Positions 16,959 to 25,797 of a stretch of DNA of 64,000 bases are shown here, piece by piece. The first letter of the stretch is position 1, and each line of letters starts with the position of its first letter. A model generated the notes under the pieces. The model did no database searches. It was not told the origin of the DNA and saw only the letters and a program-made list of their open reading frames with translations. This DNA comes from Thermoguttaceae bacterium (GTDB lineage Bacteria > Planctomycetota > Planctomycetia > Pirellulales > Thermoguttaceae). Made by a program: the position numbers and the translations under genes. The stretch is from assembly GCA_029975295.1 (NCBI GenBank), contig JARKPK010000189.1, positions 1 to 64,000 on the forward strand. The letters are read 5' to 3'.

Positions 16959-18495
16959 GCGCAACGGTGATCTTGCTCAGCGGATACCAGCCGTCGTCGG
17001 CTCGGCCTTTGATCCCCAGGCGTACCACCGGCTTCGTATCGGCCGGAGCCGTATCCGTCCGCGGGTGGTCTTCCCCGCGGCCGTCCCAAAGGCGCGCTGC
17101 CGGGGCCGGCTCGGCCACGACGCCCACGGCCAAGGTGTAGGTTCCCGGCGGCAGGTCGGCCGGCAGCGCGATCGTTTCGCCGACCGTCGCGATCGGCCCG
17201 GGCGGCAAATCGGGCGGCTCACGGAGGAAATCGTCGGAGAACATTTCTACCGTCCCGGGCATCCATTGGTTGACGGTCGTTCGGCCGACGAACACGCGAT
17301 GCGCGCCGGCCGCATCGGTCAATCGCACGGCCACCCGATACGGCCGATAGCACGGGGCCGAGCCGACGTTTCGCCATTTCATCGCTACGTTCAATGGCCG
17401 GCCGGGCACGGCCTGGGACGGATGTTTCAACTCGCAGAGCACCAGCCGATAGCCCAGTCGGCGGAGGAACCGTTCCAACTCGGGGCGAACATGCTCGGCC
17501 GTGGGCAACGGGGCCGACTTGTTGTTGATCACCGATCCGTGGCAGGCCAGCGCGTAGTTGAAGATGTAGCGCAACGACCAGCCTTCATCGACCCACTTCC
17601 GCATATCCCAGCAGGTTTCCCAGGCCACCGGCGCAGTCTTCCAAGCGTCGGCGATGCCCGCCTGCTTGAACCAGCCGGGGTAGCCTTTGCGCATGTGGCA
17701 CCATGTTTTCGAGAAGCCGCCCAAATCGCCGAGGCAGTCGGCCCGCCAGCCCGTCCCGCGGCTGCACGCGTAGCTGAGGTGCTCGCCGCCGCCGATGAGC
17801 ATAACCAACGGGGTGCGTTTGAAGGCCGCCAAGTAGGCATCGACGACGCGTTTGCGGTTTTCCGGGGTGGGCAGTTTGTACTTGCTCGAACCGCTGAGGT
17901 GCCATTCGCCCCACCAGCCGATCGAGCCGAGATCGACGTGGTCGATGTCGGGATGCCCGTCGTAACGCTCGCCCAGCCGTTTGATGAAGTCGAGGTGTCG
18001 CTCGAGGGTGGTCGGGTCGTCGAGATCGGGAATGGGGAACGGCCCCTGGCCGTTGTAGTCGGCATCGACCACTTTGCCGCCGACCTCGGCCAACCAACGC
18101 GGGTGATAAGGGTTCTTCGCGTAGGTCGAGCAGCACATCACGCGGAAGGCCAGCGTTTGCCCCGACTCGCGGGTTTCCTTCAACACGCGGTCGAGGAACT
18201 CGGTGTTCAGTTGGCCGGGGCGCGGCTCCAACTCGCCCCATCCCCATCGGGCGTAGTGCATCGAAGAAGGAATCCACGACGGCAGACTCTTGTCTTGTCG
18301 GCTGGTGCGGTGAAACGTTTGCCAACCGATGCCGGGATTGGCCAGCAGCTCGTCGGTTTCCTCCGGCGCAACGACGACCATCGCCCGATCATCCGCGGCC
18401 TCGCGCTGCGCTGCGATAAGCGCCGAGCTGCCGAACGCGCCGAACAAAGCAAAGAACATGCCGCACACAGCGAACGCTTTCGATTTGGTGTTCAT
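16954..18495 (-). CDS. DUF4832-type secreted glycosidase-like protein
   Basis: 513 residues. Signal peptide (KAFAVCGMFFALFGAFGSSALIAA), then a TIM-barrel-like region resembling glycoside-hydrolase folds: NPGIGWQTF, YARWGWGELEPRPGQLN (the W-x-E-x-E-P type strand found in GH42-like barrels), HVDLGSIGWWGEWH with candidate catalytic acids, and a C-terminal DUF4832 beta domain (about 360-500: VAMKWRNVGSAPCYRPYRVAVRL, LPPGTYTLAVGV). The ATG at 18495 has AGGGG nine bases upstream. It lies 97 bp downstream of a Tat-exported FAD oxidoreductase on the same strand. Substrate unknown, likely a polysaccharide. Its stop codon is the first of a tandem stop array. Confidence 0.75.
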   Translation of the reverse strand: MNTKSKAFAVCGMFFALFGAFGSSALIAAQREAADDRAMVVVAPEETDELLANPGIGWQTFHRTSRQDKSLPSWIPSSMHYARWGWGELEPRPGQLNTEFLDRVLKETRESGQTLAFRVMCCSTYAKNPYHPRWLAEVGGKVVDADYNGQGPFPIPDLDDPTTLERHLDFIKRLGERYDGHPDIDHVDLGSIGWWGEWHLSGSSKYKLPTPENRKRVVDAYLAAFKRTPLVMLIGGGEHLSYACSRGTGWRADCLGDLGGFSKTWCHMRKGYPGWFKQAGIADAWKTAPVAWETCWDMRKWVDEGWSLRYIFNYALACHGSVINNKSAPLPTAEHVRPELERFLRRLGYRLVLCELKHPSQAVPGRPLNVAMKWRNVGSAPCYRPYRVAVRLTDAAGAHRVFVGRTTVNQWMPGTVEMFSDDFLREPPDLPPGPIATVGETIALPADLPPGTYTLAVGVVAEPAPAARLWDGRGEDHPRTDTAPADTKPVVRLGIKGRADDGWYPLSKITVAR

Positions 18496-18592
18496 CAAAG
18501 CCATCCCCTGAACAAGTGTGCACGTTGAAGGCCGGACTGAGCCGGCGCGCGAAACAGGCAAAGCCTCTGTCGCGTGGACCTTTCCGTTCGGC

Positions 18593-19996
18593 CTAGTCTC
18601 TCAGCCCAATTCGCTTCATTGTTGCCAGGACGTCAGCCCAAGCGACTTCGTGCGGCGGTTGATTCGCTTTTGCCGCCAGCGCGGCCGCGACTCCGGCTGC
18701 TTCGCCCATCGCCACGGCATTGCCCGTTACACGATAACTGGCGTGGGCGATGAAGTCGCCGCTGATGCAGCGACCCGCCAACAGCAGTCGGTCCACGTCT
18801 TGGGCGATCAGCGCGCGAAGCGGAATATCGTAGGGCCTAAACTTCAAATCGCCGTGCGAGATCGGACGGACGGAGTTTTCCTCCTTCGATGCCGCATGGA
18901 TATCGACCGGAAAGGTGACCCGCGCGACGGCGTCTTCATGCCGAGCGCCGGCGGTCAGGTCGTCTTGAGTAACGATATAGCGGCCGCGGATGCGCCGGCC
19001 GTCGCGGATGCCGATTTGCTCAGCGGTGGCGGCCACGTGCAGTCCTTCCCAGGGGCCGCCGAGTTTGCGCAGTGCGGCCGCCAACCGATGCACTTCGCCG
19101 CGGGCGCGCACGGTGGCGGCGGTGACCGCGTCGGCGTCGAAAGGGCGAACGCCGTATTCGTGATTGACCATGAACTCCAGCAGATTGCCGTGAATCTGGA
19201 ACAGAGTGGGATGCCCGTACGACGGTTCAATGCCTGCTCGACGAAACGCCTCGATGTTCTTCTGGACCGCGGCCAGATGCACCCGGCCGTCGCCGCCGTA
19301 GAAAGAAATATGCTCTTTCAATTCGGCTGCGTCCTTGACGACGACCAGGGCGTTGAGCGTCATTGGTTGGCAGGGGCAATCTTTCTGCCGACCGAATTCC
19401 CAAGAGCATCCGGCCAAAGTCCCCAAGTCGCCATCGCCGCTGGCGTCGATAAACACCTTGGCGCGCCACGCTTCGCGTCCGCTGCGCGATTCGGTAACGA
19501 CAGTGCTCAGCCGGCTTCCGTCGCGATAGGCCGCCACCACGCGCGATTGCAGACGAAATCGGGCGCCCGCTTCGCCCATCAAGTCTTCGAGCAACACCTT
19601 CATCGCTTCAGGATCGTACGCGAATCGATCGCGGTTGGTGCCGAGTACGCGGGCTTTGCGGGCGTCGAGCTGGGCGGCCAACTGCCGCGGCAATCCCGGT
19701 TTGTCGAAGTCGAAGATGTACGTGAGCAGCCCGGCGGTCCACACGCCGCCCAAGCAGCCGAGGGCTTCAAACAGTCGGGTTTTGGCGCCGGCTCGCGCCG
19801 CCGAGATGGCTGCGGCCGCGCCGGCCGGTCCGCCGCCGCAGACGATCACATCGGCATCGTCGTACAAGGGGATTGCGCGCTGCGGCTCGCTGAACAAGAC
19901 GGGATTGTTTGTGGGCGTTTCGGCGGCCGAGGCGCTAAGGTTCGGCGCGGTGAGGCCCGTGGCTGCACAGGCGGCCAAGAACTTGCGGCGATCCAT
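18593..19996 (-). CDS. Tat-exported FAD-dependent oxidoreductase
   Basis: 467 residues, FAD_oxidored family (PF12831 type). It opens MDRRKFLAACAATGL, a Tat signal with the RRKFL motif. Dinucleotide-binding fold VIVCGGGPAGAAAAISAARAG at about 50-70; FAD contacts KVFIDASGDGDLGTLAG and a C-terminal LLLAGRCISGDFIAHASYRVTGNAVAMGEAAG. Strong ribosome site AAGGAAGG ahead of the ATG. Probably co-transcribed with the DUF4832 protein. Planctomycetes carry many paralogues next to sugar-degrading genes; the substrate is not known. Confidence 0.9.
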   Translation of the reverse strand: MDRRKFLAACAATGLTAPNLSASAAETPTNNPVLFSEPQRAIPLYDDADVIVCGGGPAGAAAAISAARAGAKTRLFEALGCLGGVWTAGLLTYIFDFDKPGLPRQLAAQLDARKARVLGTNRDRFAYDPEAMKVLLEDLMGEAGARFRLQSRVVAAYRDGSRLSTVVTESRSGREAWRAKVFIDASGDGDLGTLAGCSWEFGRQKDCPCQPMTLNALVVVKDAAELKEHISFYGGDGRVHLAAVQKNIEAFRRAGIEPSYGHPTLFQIHGNLLEFMVNHEYGVRPFDADAVTAATVRARGEVHRLAAALRKLGGPWEGLHVAATAEQIGIRDGRRIRGRYIVTQDDLTAGARHEDAVARVTFPVDIHAASKEENSVRPISHGDLKFRPYDIPLRALIAQDVDRLLLAGRCISGDFIAHASYRVTGNAVAMGEAAGVAAALAAKANQPPHEVAWADVLATMKRIGLRD

Positions 19997-20400
19997 GTTG
20001 CCTTCCTTTTCTTTTCCGGTGGCCGACCTTGGCGATGCCTGAGCTGACGAACTTCAATCCTCGTCATCGCCTCTGGCGAGTGGAGCGGAATCGAATCGAC
20101 GGCCAGTGTACCATCCGGCGCCTCAGCGGAACAAGAAAACGAAAACCTTTAGGTGTTGCGCTTCGCCGTCGGCATTTTTTCTCCTCGAGCGGCAATCTGC
20201 CTCTTGTTCCCCGCGGTAAGATCATAGTGCGTAAGCCGTCTGATCGCGGGCCGACCGTCGGTTGACAGAAATTAGCGGAGCGAGAATCGCATCGCTGTTG
20301 TCGCTTGGCGGGGGGCGTTTGATCGGCCCAGTGTCGCGTTTGCCTGGACCGGTCGCTGATCGGTGCGTTGACCGCACCGCAGATCATCAGGAGCACGACG
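19997..20400. other. Intergenic region between divergent genes
   Basis: Spacer between the FAD oxidoreductase (leftwards) and the MTH1187-type gene (rightwards). A perfect TTGACA occurs at 20262-20267 but no convincing -10 follows at the right distance. AGGAG near 20390 is the ribosome site of the next gene. Nothing else seen. Confidence 0.4.
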
Positions 20401-20715
20401 ATGGTATTGCTCGAATTCAGCATCTACCCGGTGGACAAAGGCGCGAGCCTCAGCCCCTATGTGGCCCGAGCGGTCGAGATCGTGTCGCAAAGCGGCCTGC
20501 CCTATCAAGTCCACGCGATGGGCACGGTGGTCGAGGGCGAAATCGAACCGCTGCTCCAACTGGTGCAGCGGTGTTTCGACGCCCTGAAGGCCGACTGCGA
20601 CCGAATCGAGTGCGTGATGAAGTTCGATTATCGCCGCGGCCGCAGTGGCGCCCTTGCAAGCAAAGTGGCTTCCATCGAGCGACAACTGGGCCGACCGCTG
20701 CCGAAAACCCCTTGA
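20401..20715 (+). CDS. MTH1187-family thiamine-binding protein
   Basis: 104 residues, DUF77/MTH1187/YkoF-like ferredoxin fold. Conserved features: LLEFSIYPVDKGASLSPYVARAVEIV at the N terminus and YQVHAMGTVVEGEIEPLLQLVQRCFDAL, where the GT-VEG segment is the family signature. Proteins of this family bind thiamine or its precursors and form tetramers; a regulatory or storage role is inferred from the family. ATG at 20401 is preceded by AGGAG. Followed by 444 bp of spacer before glcD, so it is probably not in the glc operon. Confidence 0.85.
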   Translation: MVLLEFSIYPVDKGASLSPYVARAVEIVSQSGLPYQVHAMGTVVEGEIEPLLQLVQRCFDALKADCDRIECVMKFDYRRGRSGALASKVASIERQLGRPLPKTP

Positions 20716-20962
20716 ACTTGCGCGGCGGAAGCCTCCGCAACACTCGTTCGCGCGGCGTCTGCCGGGTTGACGGCCCATTCACCCTCGTTGCGTCTTACGG
20801 CGCTGCAACCGGCAAGCGATCGCTGCCCGCCGTTGTGGCCGTGTTGCCCCAGTGCGTTGCGACGGCTGGGATAGCCGCGATCCGTCGCGGCCGGCTGCAT
20901 TTTGGGGGCTGAAAATGGGCCGAACGGCCCGCCGAAGGCCGTCATGACTGCCCGTTGAACGC

Positions 20963-21009
20963 TATAATAGATTACCCGTGTCGGAATGAGAGGGTTTTGA
21001 GCCTCTCTC
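20963..21009 (+). promoter_or_regulatory. glcD upstream -10 element and leader hairpin
   Basis: A consensus TATAAT sits at 20963-20968 but has no good -35. It is followed in the predicted transcript by GAGAGG (20988-20993) pairing with CCTCTC (21002-21007), an 8-base loop between. This would give glcDEF a leader of about 185 nt with a 5' hairpin. The rest of the 20716-21159 spacer shows nothing. Confidence 0.35.
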
Positions 21010-21159
21010 ATTGTCTCTCGATGTGCGAAAGGCGGCAGATCGTTTGCCGCGATGGGCCGTGGGTTTGGCGGTCGCCGTCAACGGAAGCGGCGCTTCGTTC
21101 AACAAGCCCGACGAGAATGCGAACGACGCCTTGGCCTTGGTCAATGAGGATCGCCTGCG

Positions 21160-22572
21160 ATGGCGCTGCCGGAACTGATTGCCGAACTGCGCCGGGTGCT
21201 TTCGCCCGATCGGGTTCTGCATGCGCCCTCGGAGTTGGCCGCCTACGATTGCGACGCTTATACCGTGGTTCGCCGCCGGCCTACGGCCGTGGTGTTTCCC
21301 CACGATCCGGCCGAGGTGTCGGCCGTGGTGACGCAGTGCGCGCAGCGGCGCGTGCCGCTGATTCCGCGCGGGGCGGGCACGGGCCTGGCCGGCGGCTGCG
21401 TGCCGATCGATGGCGCCGTGGTGCTGATGCTCACGCGGCTCAATCGGATTCTCGAAATCAATCTCCGCGATCGCTGGGCGTTGGTCGAGGCGGGCGTGCC
21501 CAACTTGCAGCTTGCCCGGGCGCTGGCCGGCACAGGCTATCACTATGCGCCCGACCCATCGAGCCAAGGCGCTTCGACCATTGGCGGCAACGTGGCCACC
21601 AACGCCGGCGGGCCGCACACGCTGAAATACGGCGTTACGGTCAATCACGTGCTCGGGCTCGAGGTGGTGCTGGGCGACGGCTCGGTGCGCCGCTTCGGTC
21701 CGGTGGCCGGCGCCGGCGCGCCCGACATCTCGGGACTGATCGTCGGCAGCGAGGGCCGAATGGGCATCGTTACCAAGGCTTGGGTGCGGTTGACGCCCAA
21801 CCCGCACGAGTTTCGCACGTTCCGCGCGATCTACGGCGATGTCGAATCGGCCACGCGCACTGTTTCGCGGATCATTGCCGCGGGCATCATTCCGGCCGCG
21901 ATGGAGTTGATGGACCGCGGCATCATCGGCGCGGTGGAAGACGCCTACCACTTCGGCTTTTCGCGCGAGGCCGAGGCTGTGCTCATCATCGAAATCGACG
22001 GTCCGCCGCCGGGGCTCGACCGGCAACAGGCGCAAATCTTGGAGCTGTGCGCCCAGTGCGGCGCACAAGAGGTGCTGGCCGCGGCCGATCCGGCAATGCG
22101 CGACGCGCTGTGGAAGTGCCGCAAAATGGCCGTCGGCGCCGTGGGCCGGCTCAGCCCAAGCTACTTCATCCAAGACGGGGTGGTGCCGCGCACGCAACTG
22201 CCGCACATTCTGCGACGCATCGCCGAAGTGGCGGCGGCAAACCGTGTGCGGATTGTCAACGTGGCCCATGCCGGCGACGGCAACGTGCATCCGATCATCC
22301 TTTACGACGATGCCGATCCCGAACAGCTTCGCCGCGCGCTTCGGGCGGGCGAAGAATTGTTGCTCGAATGCATTGCCTGCGGCGGCAGCGTGACGGCCGA
22401 GCACGGCATCGGCATCGAAAAACGCGAGTTCATGTCGCGGCAATACGCCGCGGCCGACCTGAAGGCGATGCAACGGACGGCCGAGGTGTTCGACCCCTTC
22501 GAAATCCTCAATCCCGGCAAGCTGTTGCCCGATCGAACGGCCGGCGCCGGCGCTGGGAGGCCGAACGAATGA
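21160..22572 (+). CDS. glcD: Glycolate oxidase subunit GlcD (FAD-linked)
   Basis: 470 residues; catalytic flavin subunit that oxidises glycolate to glyoxylate. PF01565 FAD-binding domain (about 35-175) with IPRGAGTGLAGGCVPIDG and SSQGASTIGGNVATNAGGPHTLKYG; C-terminal FAD-linked oxidase domain with NVAHAGDGNVHPIILYDD (about 366-384) and the metal/substrate region TAEHGIGIEKREFM. ATG at 21160 with GAGGA nine bases before. Overlaps glcE by ATGA. Close relatives act on D-lactate, so D-2-hydroxyacid is the safer substrate class, but the three-subunit layout favours glycolate. Confidence 0.92.
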   Translation: MALPELIAELRRVLSPDRVLHAPSELAAYDCDAYTVVRRRPTAVVFPHDPAEVSAVVTQCAQRRVPLIPRGAGTGLAGGCVPIDGAVVLMLTRLNRILEINLRDRWALVEAGVPNLQLARALAGTGYHYAPDPSSQGASTIGGNVATNAGGPHTLKYGVTVNHVLGLEVVLGDGSVRRFGPVAGAGAPDISGLIVGSEGRMGIVTKAWVRLTPNPHEFRTFRAIYGDVESATRTVSRIIAAGIIPAAMELMDRGIIGAVEDAYHFGFSREAEAVLIIEIDGPPPGLDRQQAQILELCAQCGAQEVLAAADPAMRDALWKCRKMAVGAVGRLSPSYFIQDGVVPRTQLPHILRRIAEVAAANRVRIVNVAHAGDGNVHPIILYDDADPEQLRRALRAGEELLLECIACGGSVTAEHGIGIEKREFMSRQYAAADLKAMQRTAEVFDPFEILNPGKLLPDRTAGAGAGRPNE

Positions 22573-23894
22573 ACGTGGCAGATCAGCGCCCGGGCCCGAA
22601 GCTTCTCGCAACGCATGCGCCGCGTTCGGTTGACGAGGTTGCCGAAATCGTGCGCTGCGCCGCCGAGCGCGGGCAAGCGGTTTATCCGATCGGCGCGGGC
22701 ACGCAGGCCGACGTGGGTTGCATGCCGCGTCGGCCGGGGATCGGGCTTTCGCTGGCGGCGCTCGATCGGTTGATCGACTATCAGCCCGACGACATGACGA
22801 TCACCGTTGAAGCCGGGATGAAAATCGATCGCCTGCGGCGCGTGTTGGCCGAACGCGGGCAGTGGCTGCCGCTCGACTTCGCCTCGCCCGGCGGCACCGT
22901 GGGCGGCGCGTTGGCCGTAGGGCTATGCGGGCCTCGGCGATTCGGTTTCGGCGGCTGGGCCGACTACGTGCTCGGCCTGCGCGCCGTCGATGGGCAGGGC
23001 AACGAGTTCTTCAGCGGGGCGAAGGTTGTCAAAAGCGCCGCCGGATTGAACGTGCATCGATTGTTGATCGGCTCGCTTGGTTCGCTGGCGATCATTGCGG
23101 AAGCGACGTTGATGGTCCGCCCTCGGCCCGAAATGCAGGCGGGGTTGGCGTGCCGCCTGAGCGATCCGGCCGCGGCCGACCGGCTGCTCGATGCTCTGTC
23201 GCGGAGTCGGTTGACGCCCTCGGCCGCCGATCTTTACAGCGGCGCCTTGTGGGAACAGCTTAGCGGATGCGAGCCAACAGTCGGGCCGGTGCTGGTGGTT
23301 GGGTTCGCCGGTGCAGCCGCCGACGTGGAATGGATGCTCGATGGACTGCGACAACAATGGCGCGAAGCCGGCGTGCCGTTCGACGCGATCGAACGCGTCG
23401 AACAGTTCGACGCCTTGTGCGAGGCGGCGGCCGCATGGCCTGCGGAAGTCGGCGTTGCCGTTCGTCCGAGCCGCTTGTGCGCATTGATGGCCCGGCTGGG
23501 CGGAGTGATGACCGAACTGCCCTGGCAGGCCCGAGCCGGAGACGGCATGCTGCTGTTGCGAGTCGGCCCGCGGACGCCCGCGGTGTGGGAGTCGTTCGTG
23601 CGCGATCGCATCATGGCGCCAACGGCCGAAGAGCCGTCGGCCCGAGTCGCAGTGATTCGTCCGCCGGAGGGTAGTGCGTTCGCACCTTCGGAGGCGTGGG
23701 GGTTTTCGGAAGATGAAACGGTCGTTTGGACCGCGCTGAAGGAGAAGTTCGACCCGAAGGCGATCCTCAATCCGGGGCGATTCCCCGGCGCGATTGCAGC
23801 AGCGGGGGCCCCGGGCGCGTCGCCGAGCGATCGACCGGCGACCGACGGCCCAGCCACGCCGGGCATTTCTGCCGCGACAACCGCCGGTCGATAA
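22569..23894 (+). CDS. glcE: Glycolate oxidase subunit GlcE (FAD-binding)
   Basis: 441 residues. FAD-binding type 4 domain with IGAGTQADVG (about 39-48), PDDMTITVEAGMKIDRL, LDFASPGGTVGGALAVG and GRR-like segment GPRRFGFGGWADYVLG; it ends with EKFDPKAILNPGRFPG, the family C-terminal motif, followed by an Ala/Pro/Gly-rich tail of about 45 residues. The ATG overlaps the glcD stop (ATGA) and has GGGAGG upstream. Accessory flavoprotein of the GlcDEF complex. The tail has no counterpart that can be named. Confidence 0.92.
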   Translation: MNVADQRPGPKLLATHAPRSVDEVAEIVRCAAERGQAVYPIGAGTQADVGCMPRRPGIGLSLAALDRLIDYQPDDMTITVEAGMKIDRLRRVLAERGQWLPLDFASPGGTVGGALAVGLCGPRRFGFGGWADYVLGLRAVDGQGNEFFSGAKVVKSAAGLNVHRLLIGSLGSLAIIAEATLMVRPRPEMQAGLACRLSDPAAADRLLDALSRSRLTPSAADLYSGALWEQLSGCEPTVGPVLVVGFAGAAADVEWMLDGLRQQWREAGVPFDAIERVEQFDALCEAAAAWPAEVGVAVRPSRLCALMARLGGVMTELPWQARAGDGMLLLRVGPRTPAVWESFVRDRIMAPTAEEPSARVAVIRPPEGSAFAPSEAWGFSEDETVVWTALKEKFDPKAILNPGRFPGAIAAAGAPGASPSDRPATDGPATPGISAATTAGR

Positions 23895-24030
23895 CCTATA
23901 TTCCACACCCAGGGAAACAAGGGCGCGATGCCCCTTGAGAAACAACGGAAACGACTGGAACCGAATCGTAGCAGTATCGATGAACCTGTAAACGGCTGAC
24001 CGCAGCGCAGGCTGACCGCAGTAAAGTTCC

Positions 24031-25407
24031 ATGTGTTTCGACCACGACTATGAATCGCCGTCGCCGAACCCCGCCGCGGGCATCGCCCGCGAGACGTTGC
24101 GGCGCTGCATTCATTGCGGGCTGTGCACGTCGTCGTGCCCCACGTTCACCGAATTGGGCGACGAGAACGACGGTCCGCGCGGACGCATCCAACTGATGCG
24201 TCAGGTGGCCGAAGGCTCGCTGCCGCTGACCGGACGGGTGCGCGAACATTTGGAGCTGTGCCTCGACTGCCGGGCGTGCGAAACGGCCTGCCCCTCGGGC
24301 GTTGAGTACGGGCGGATCGTCGAGCCGTTCCGCACGGCGATGCTTGCGGCCGATCGCCGCTGGGAACAGCGGTTCGACTGGTTCCGCGAGTTGATCTTGT
24401 TGCGGCTGTTCCCCTATCCCGAACGATTGCGGGTGATGCTCGGCCCGGTGCGTATGTCGCAGCGATGGGGTCTTTTCGACATCGTGCGGCGGCTGGGCCT
24501 GCTCAAACTGCTGCCCGAGCGATTGGCCCGCATGACCGAACTGTTGCCCGACCCGGCTCCCGGCACCCCGAGGCTGCCGCGGTTCTCGCCGGCCGTTGGG
24601 CGAAAGCGGGCGCGGGTGGCGCTGTTCGTCGGCTGCGTGGCCGACGTGATGTTCCGCCACGTGCATTGGGCCACCATCCGCGTGTTGCAGCACAACGGGT
24701 GCGATGTGTTCGTGCCGCGTGGGCAAGGCTGTTGCGGCGCGATCCACCTGCACTGCGGCGATGCGCTGGGCGCCCGACGCTTGGCCGACCAGAACCTGGT
24801 GGCTTTCGAATTGGACCGCTACGACGCGATCGTGGTCAATCACGGCGGCTGCGGCGCGATGCTGCGCGAGTACGGAGTGCATTGGCGCGACGGCCTGCAA
24901 CCCCATCGCAAGAAGTTCGCCGCCAAGGTGGTCGATGTTCACGAATTCATCGAACAGTTGGGGATGACCCTGCCGGCCGGGCGGATCGATGCGGCCGTCA
25001 CCTACCACGACTCGTGCCATCTGGCCCACGCGCAGCGCGTTACGGCCGCACCGCGGCAAATGCTGGCCCGCGTGCCTGGGCTGAAGATGATCGACCTGCC
25101 GGAAAGCCTGCTCTGCTGCGGCTCGGCCGGCACGTACAACCTGGTGCAGCCCGAGATGGCCGATCGCCTTGGCCGACGCAAGGTGGAAAACATCCTTCGC
25201 ACCGGGGCCTCGGCCGTGCTGGCGGCCAACGCCGGCTGCATGTTGCAGATCGCCGCCGAGCTGCGCAAGGCCGGCGCCCAACTGCCTGTGCTGCACCCGA
25301 TGGAACTGCTCGATCTGGCCTATCGGGAACTGCCTTGGCCGCCCGACTCCCGTGCAACGGCAGGCCGAACCAACGGCAACACCAGCCCGCCGAGGCTTAT
25401 CCGTTGA
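24031..25407 (+). CDS. glcF: Glycolate oxidase iron-sulfur subunit GlcF
   Basis: 458 residues. Two 4Fe-4S motifs: Cys26/29/32/36 (CIHCGLCTSSCP) and Cys77/80/83/87 (CLDCRACETACP). Two cysteine-rich CCG domains of the HdrB/GlpC type follow (GQGCCGAIHLHCGDALGA and LLCCGSAGTYNL), which hand electrons to the membrane quinone pool. 136 bp after glcE; the spacer has no hairpin. Completes the glcDEF set, so glycolate from oxygenase reactions or algal exudates could be used. C-terminal 20 residues are low complexity. Confidence 0.93.
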   Translation: MCFDHDYESPSPNPAAGIARETLRRCIHCGLCTSSCPTFTELGDENDGPRGRIQLMRQVAEGSLPLTGRVREHLELCLDCRACETACPSGVEYGRIVEPFRTAMLAADRRWEQRFDWFRELILLRLFPYPERLRVMLGPVRMSQRWGLFDIVRRLGLLKLLPERLARMTELLPDPAPGTPRLPRFSPAVGRKRARVALFVGCVADVMFRHVHWATIRVLQHNGCDVFVPRGQGCCGAIHLHCGDALGARRLADQNLVAFELDRYDAIVVNHGGCGAMLREYGVHWRDGLQPHRKKFAAKVVDVHEFIEQLGMTLPAGRIDAAVTYHDSCHLAHAQRVTAAPRQMLARVPGLKMIDLPESLLCCGSAGTYNLVQPEMADRLGRRKVENILRTGASAVLAANAGCMLQIAAELRKAGAQLPVLHPMELLDLAYRELPWPPDSRATAGRTNGNTSPPRLIR

Positions 25408-25428
25408 TGAGGATTACTATGCAAGCTG

Positions 25429-25453
25429 CCACGGCGGGCTTGTCCCGCCGTGC
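25429..25453. repeat. Hairpin element, CTTGT-loop type
   Basis: CACGGCGGG (25430-25438) pairs perfectly with CCCGCCGTG (25444-25452) around the loop CTTGT, the reverse complement of the ACAAG loop in the repeat at 25514. Same 9-bp-stem, 5-base-loop design with a different stem sequence. Confidence 0.55.
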
Positions 25454-25513
25454 GGCAATCGAACAGTCCAGAAGAGCCGCTGCACATTCCGCCCCACAAC
25501 CAGCCAACGTTCC

Positions 25514-25635
25514 GCACTGCCGGACAAGCCGGCAGTGGCACCCGATCAGAGCCTAAACAGCCTGGAAGAACGGGAACTTGGCACGCCTTCCGCCCTGTTG
25601 TGCCTTTCGGCGCCGTGATCGCGGAGCTGTCGCGG
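25514..25635. repeat. Dispersed two-hairpin repeat, copy 2
   Basis: CACTGCCGG (25515-25523) pairs with CCGGCAGTG (25529-25537) around ACAAG, followed by GGCACCC, then at 25588-25611 the block TTCCGCCCTGTTGTGCCTTT and a GTGCC/GGCGC hairpin. Matches the element at 3541-3657 in order and spacing. The 25408-25797 spacer contains no gene. Confidence 0.7.
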
Positions 25636-25693
25636 CCGCGCCGATGGTCCGACTGCGGACCGTCGAACAAGGTGACGGCCAGGCTCAATTCGG

Positions 25694-25716
25694 CACTGCC
25701 GGAATTTTCGGCAGTG
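25694..25716. repeat. Third member of the CACTGCCG hairpin family
   Basis: CACTGCCG (25694-25701) pairs with CGGCAGTG (25709-25716) around GAATTTT. The stem sequence matches the copies at 3541 and 25514 but the loop and downstream part differ, so it may be a decayed or partial copy. Confidence 0.55.
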
Positions 25717-25797
25717 GCGCGCCGATTCTGCCGTTATTTGGCTTGCCGTGCGCTGTCGATGCGCATTGCTCCACGATAGGTGACGGTGTGAACGCAC

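Noticed and set aside
20955-23894. A 979-codon plus-strand frame ending in glcE
   Set aside because: The first 538 codons read glcD out of frame; glcE starts at 22569 by ATGA overlap and a GGGAGG site.
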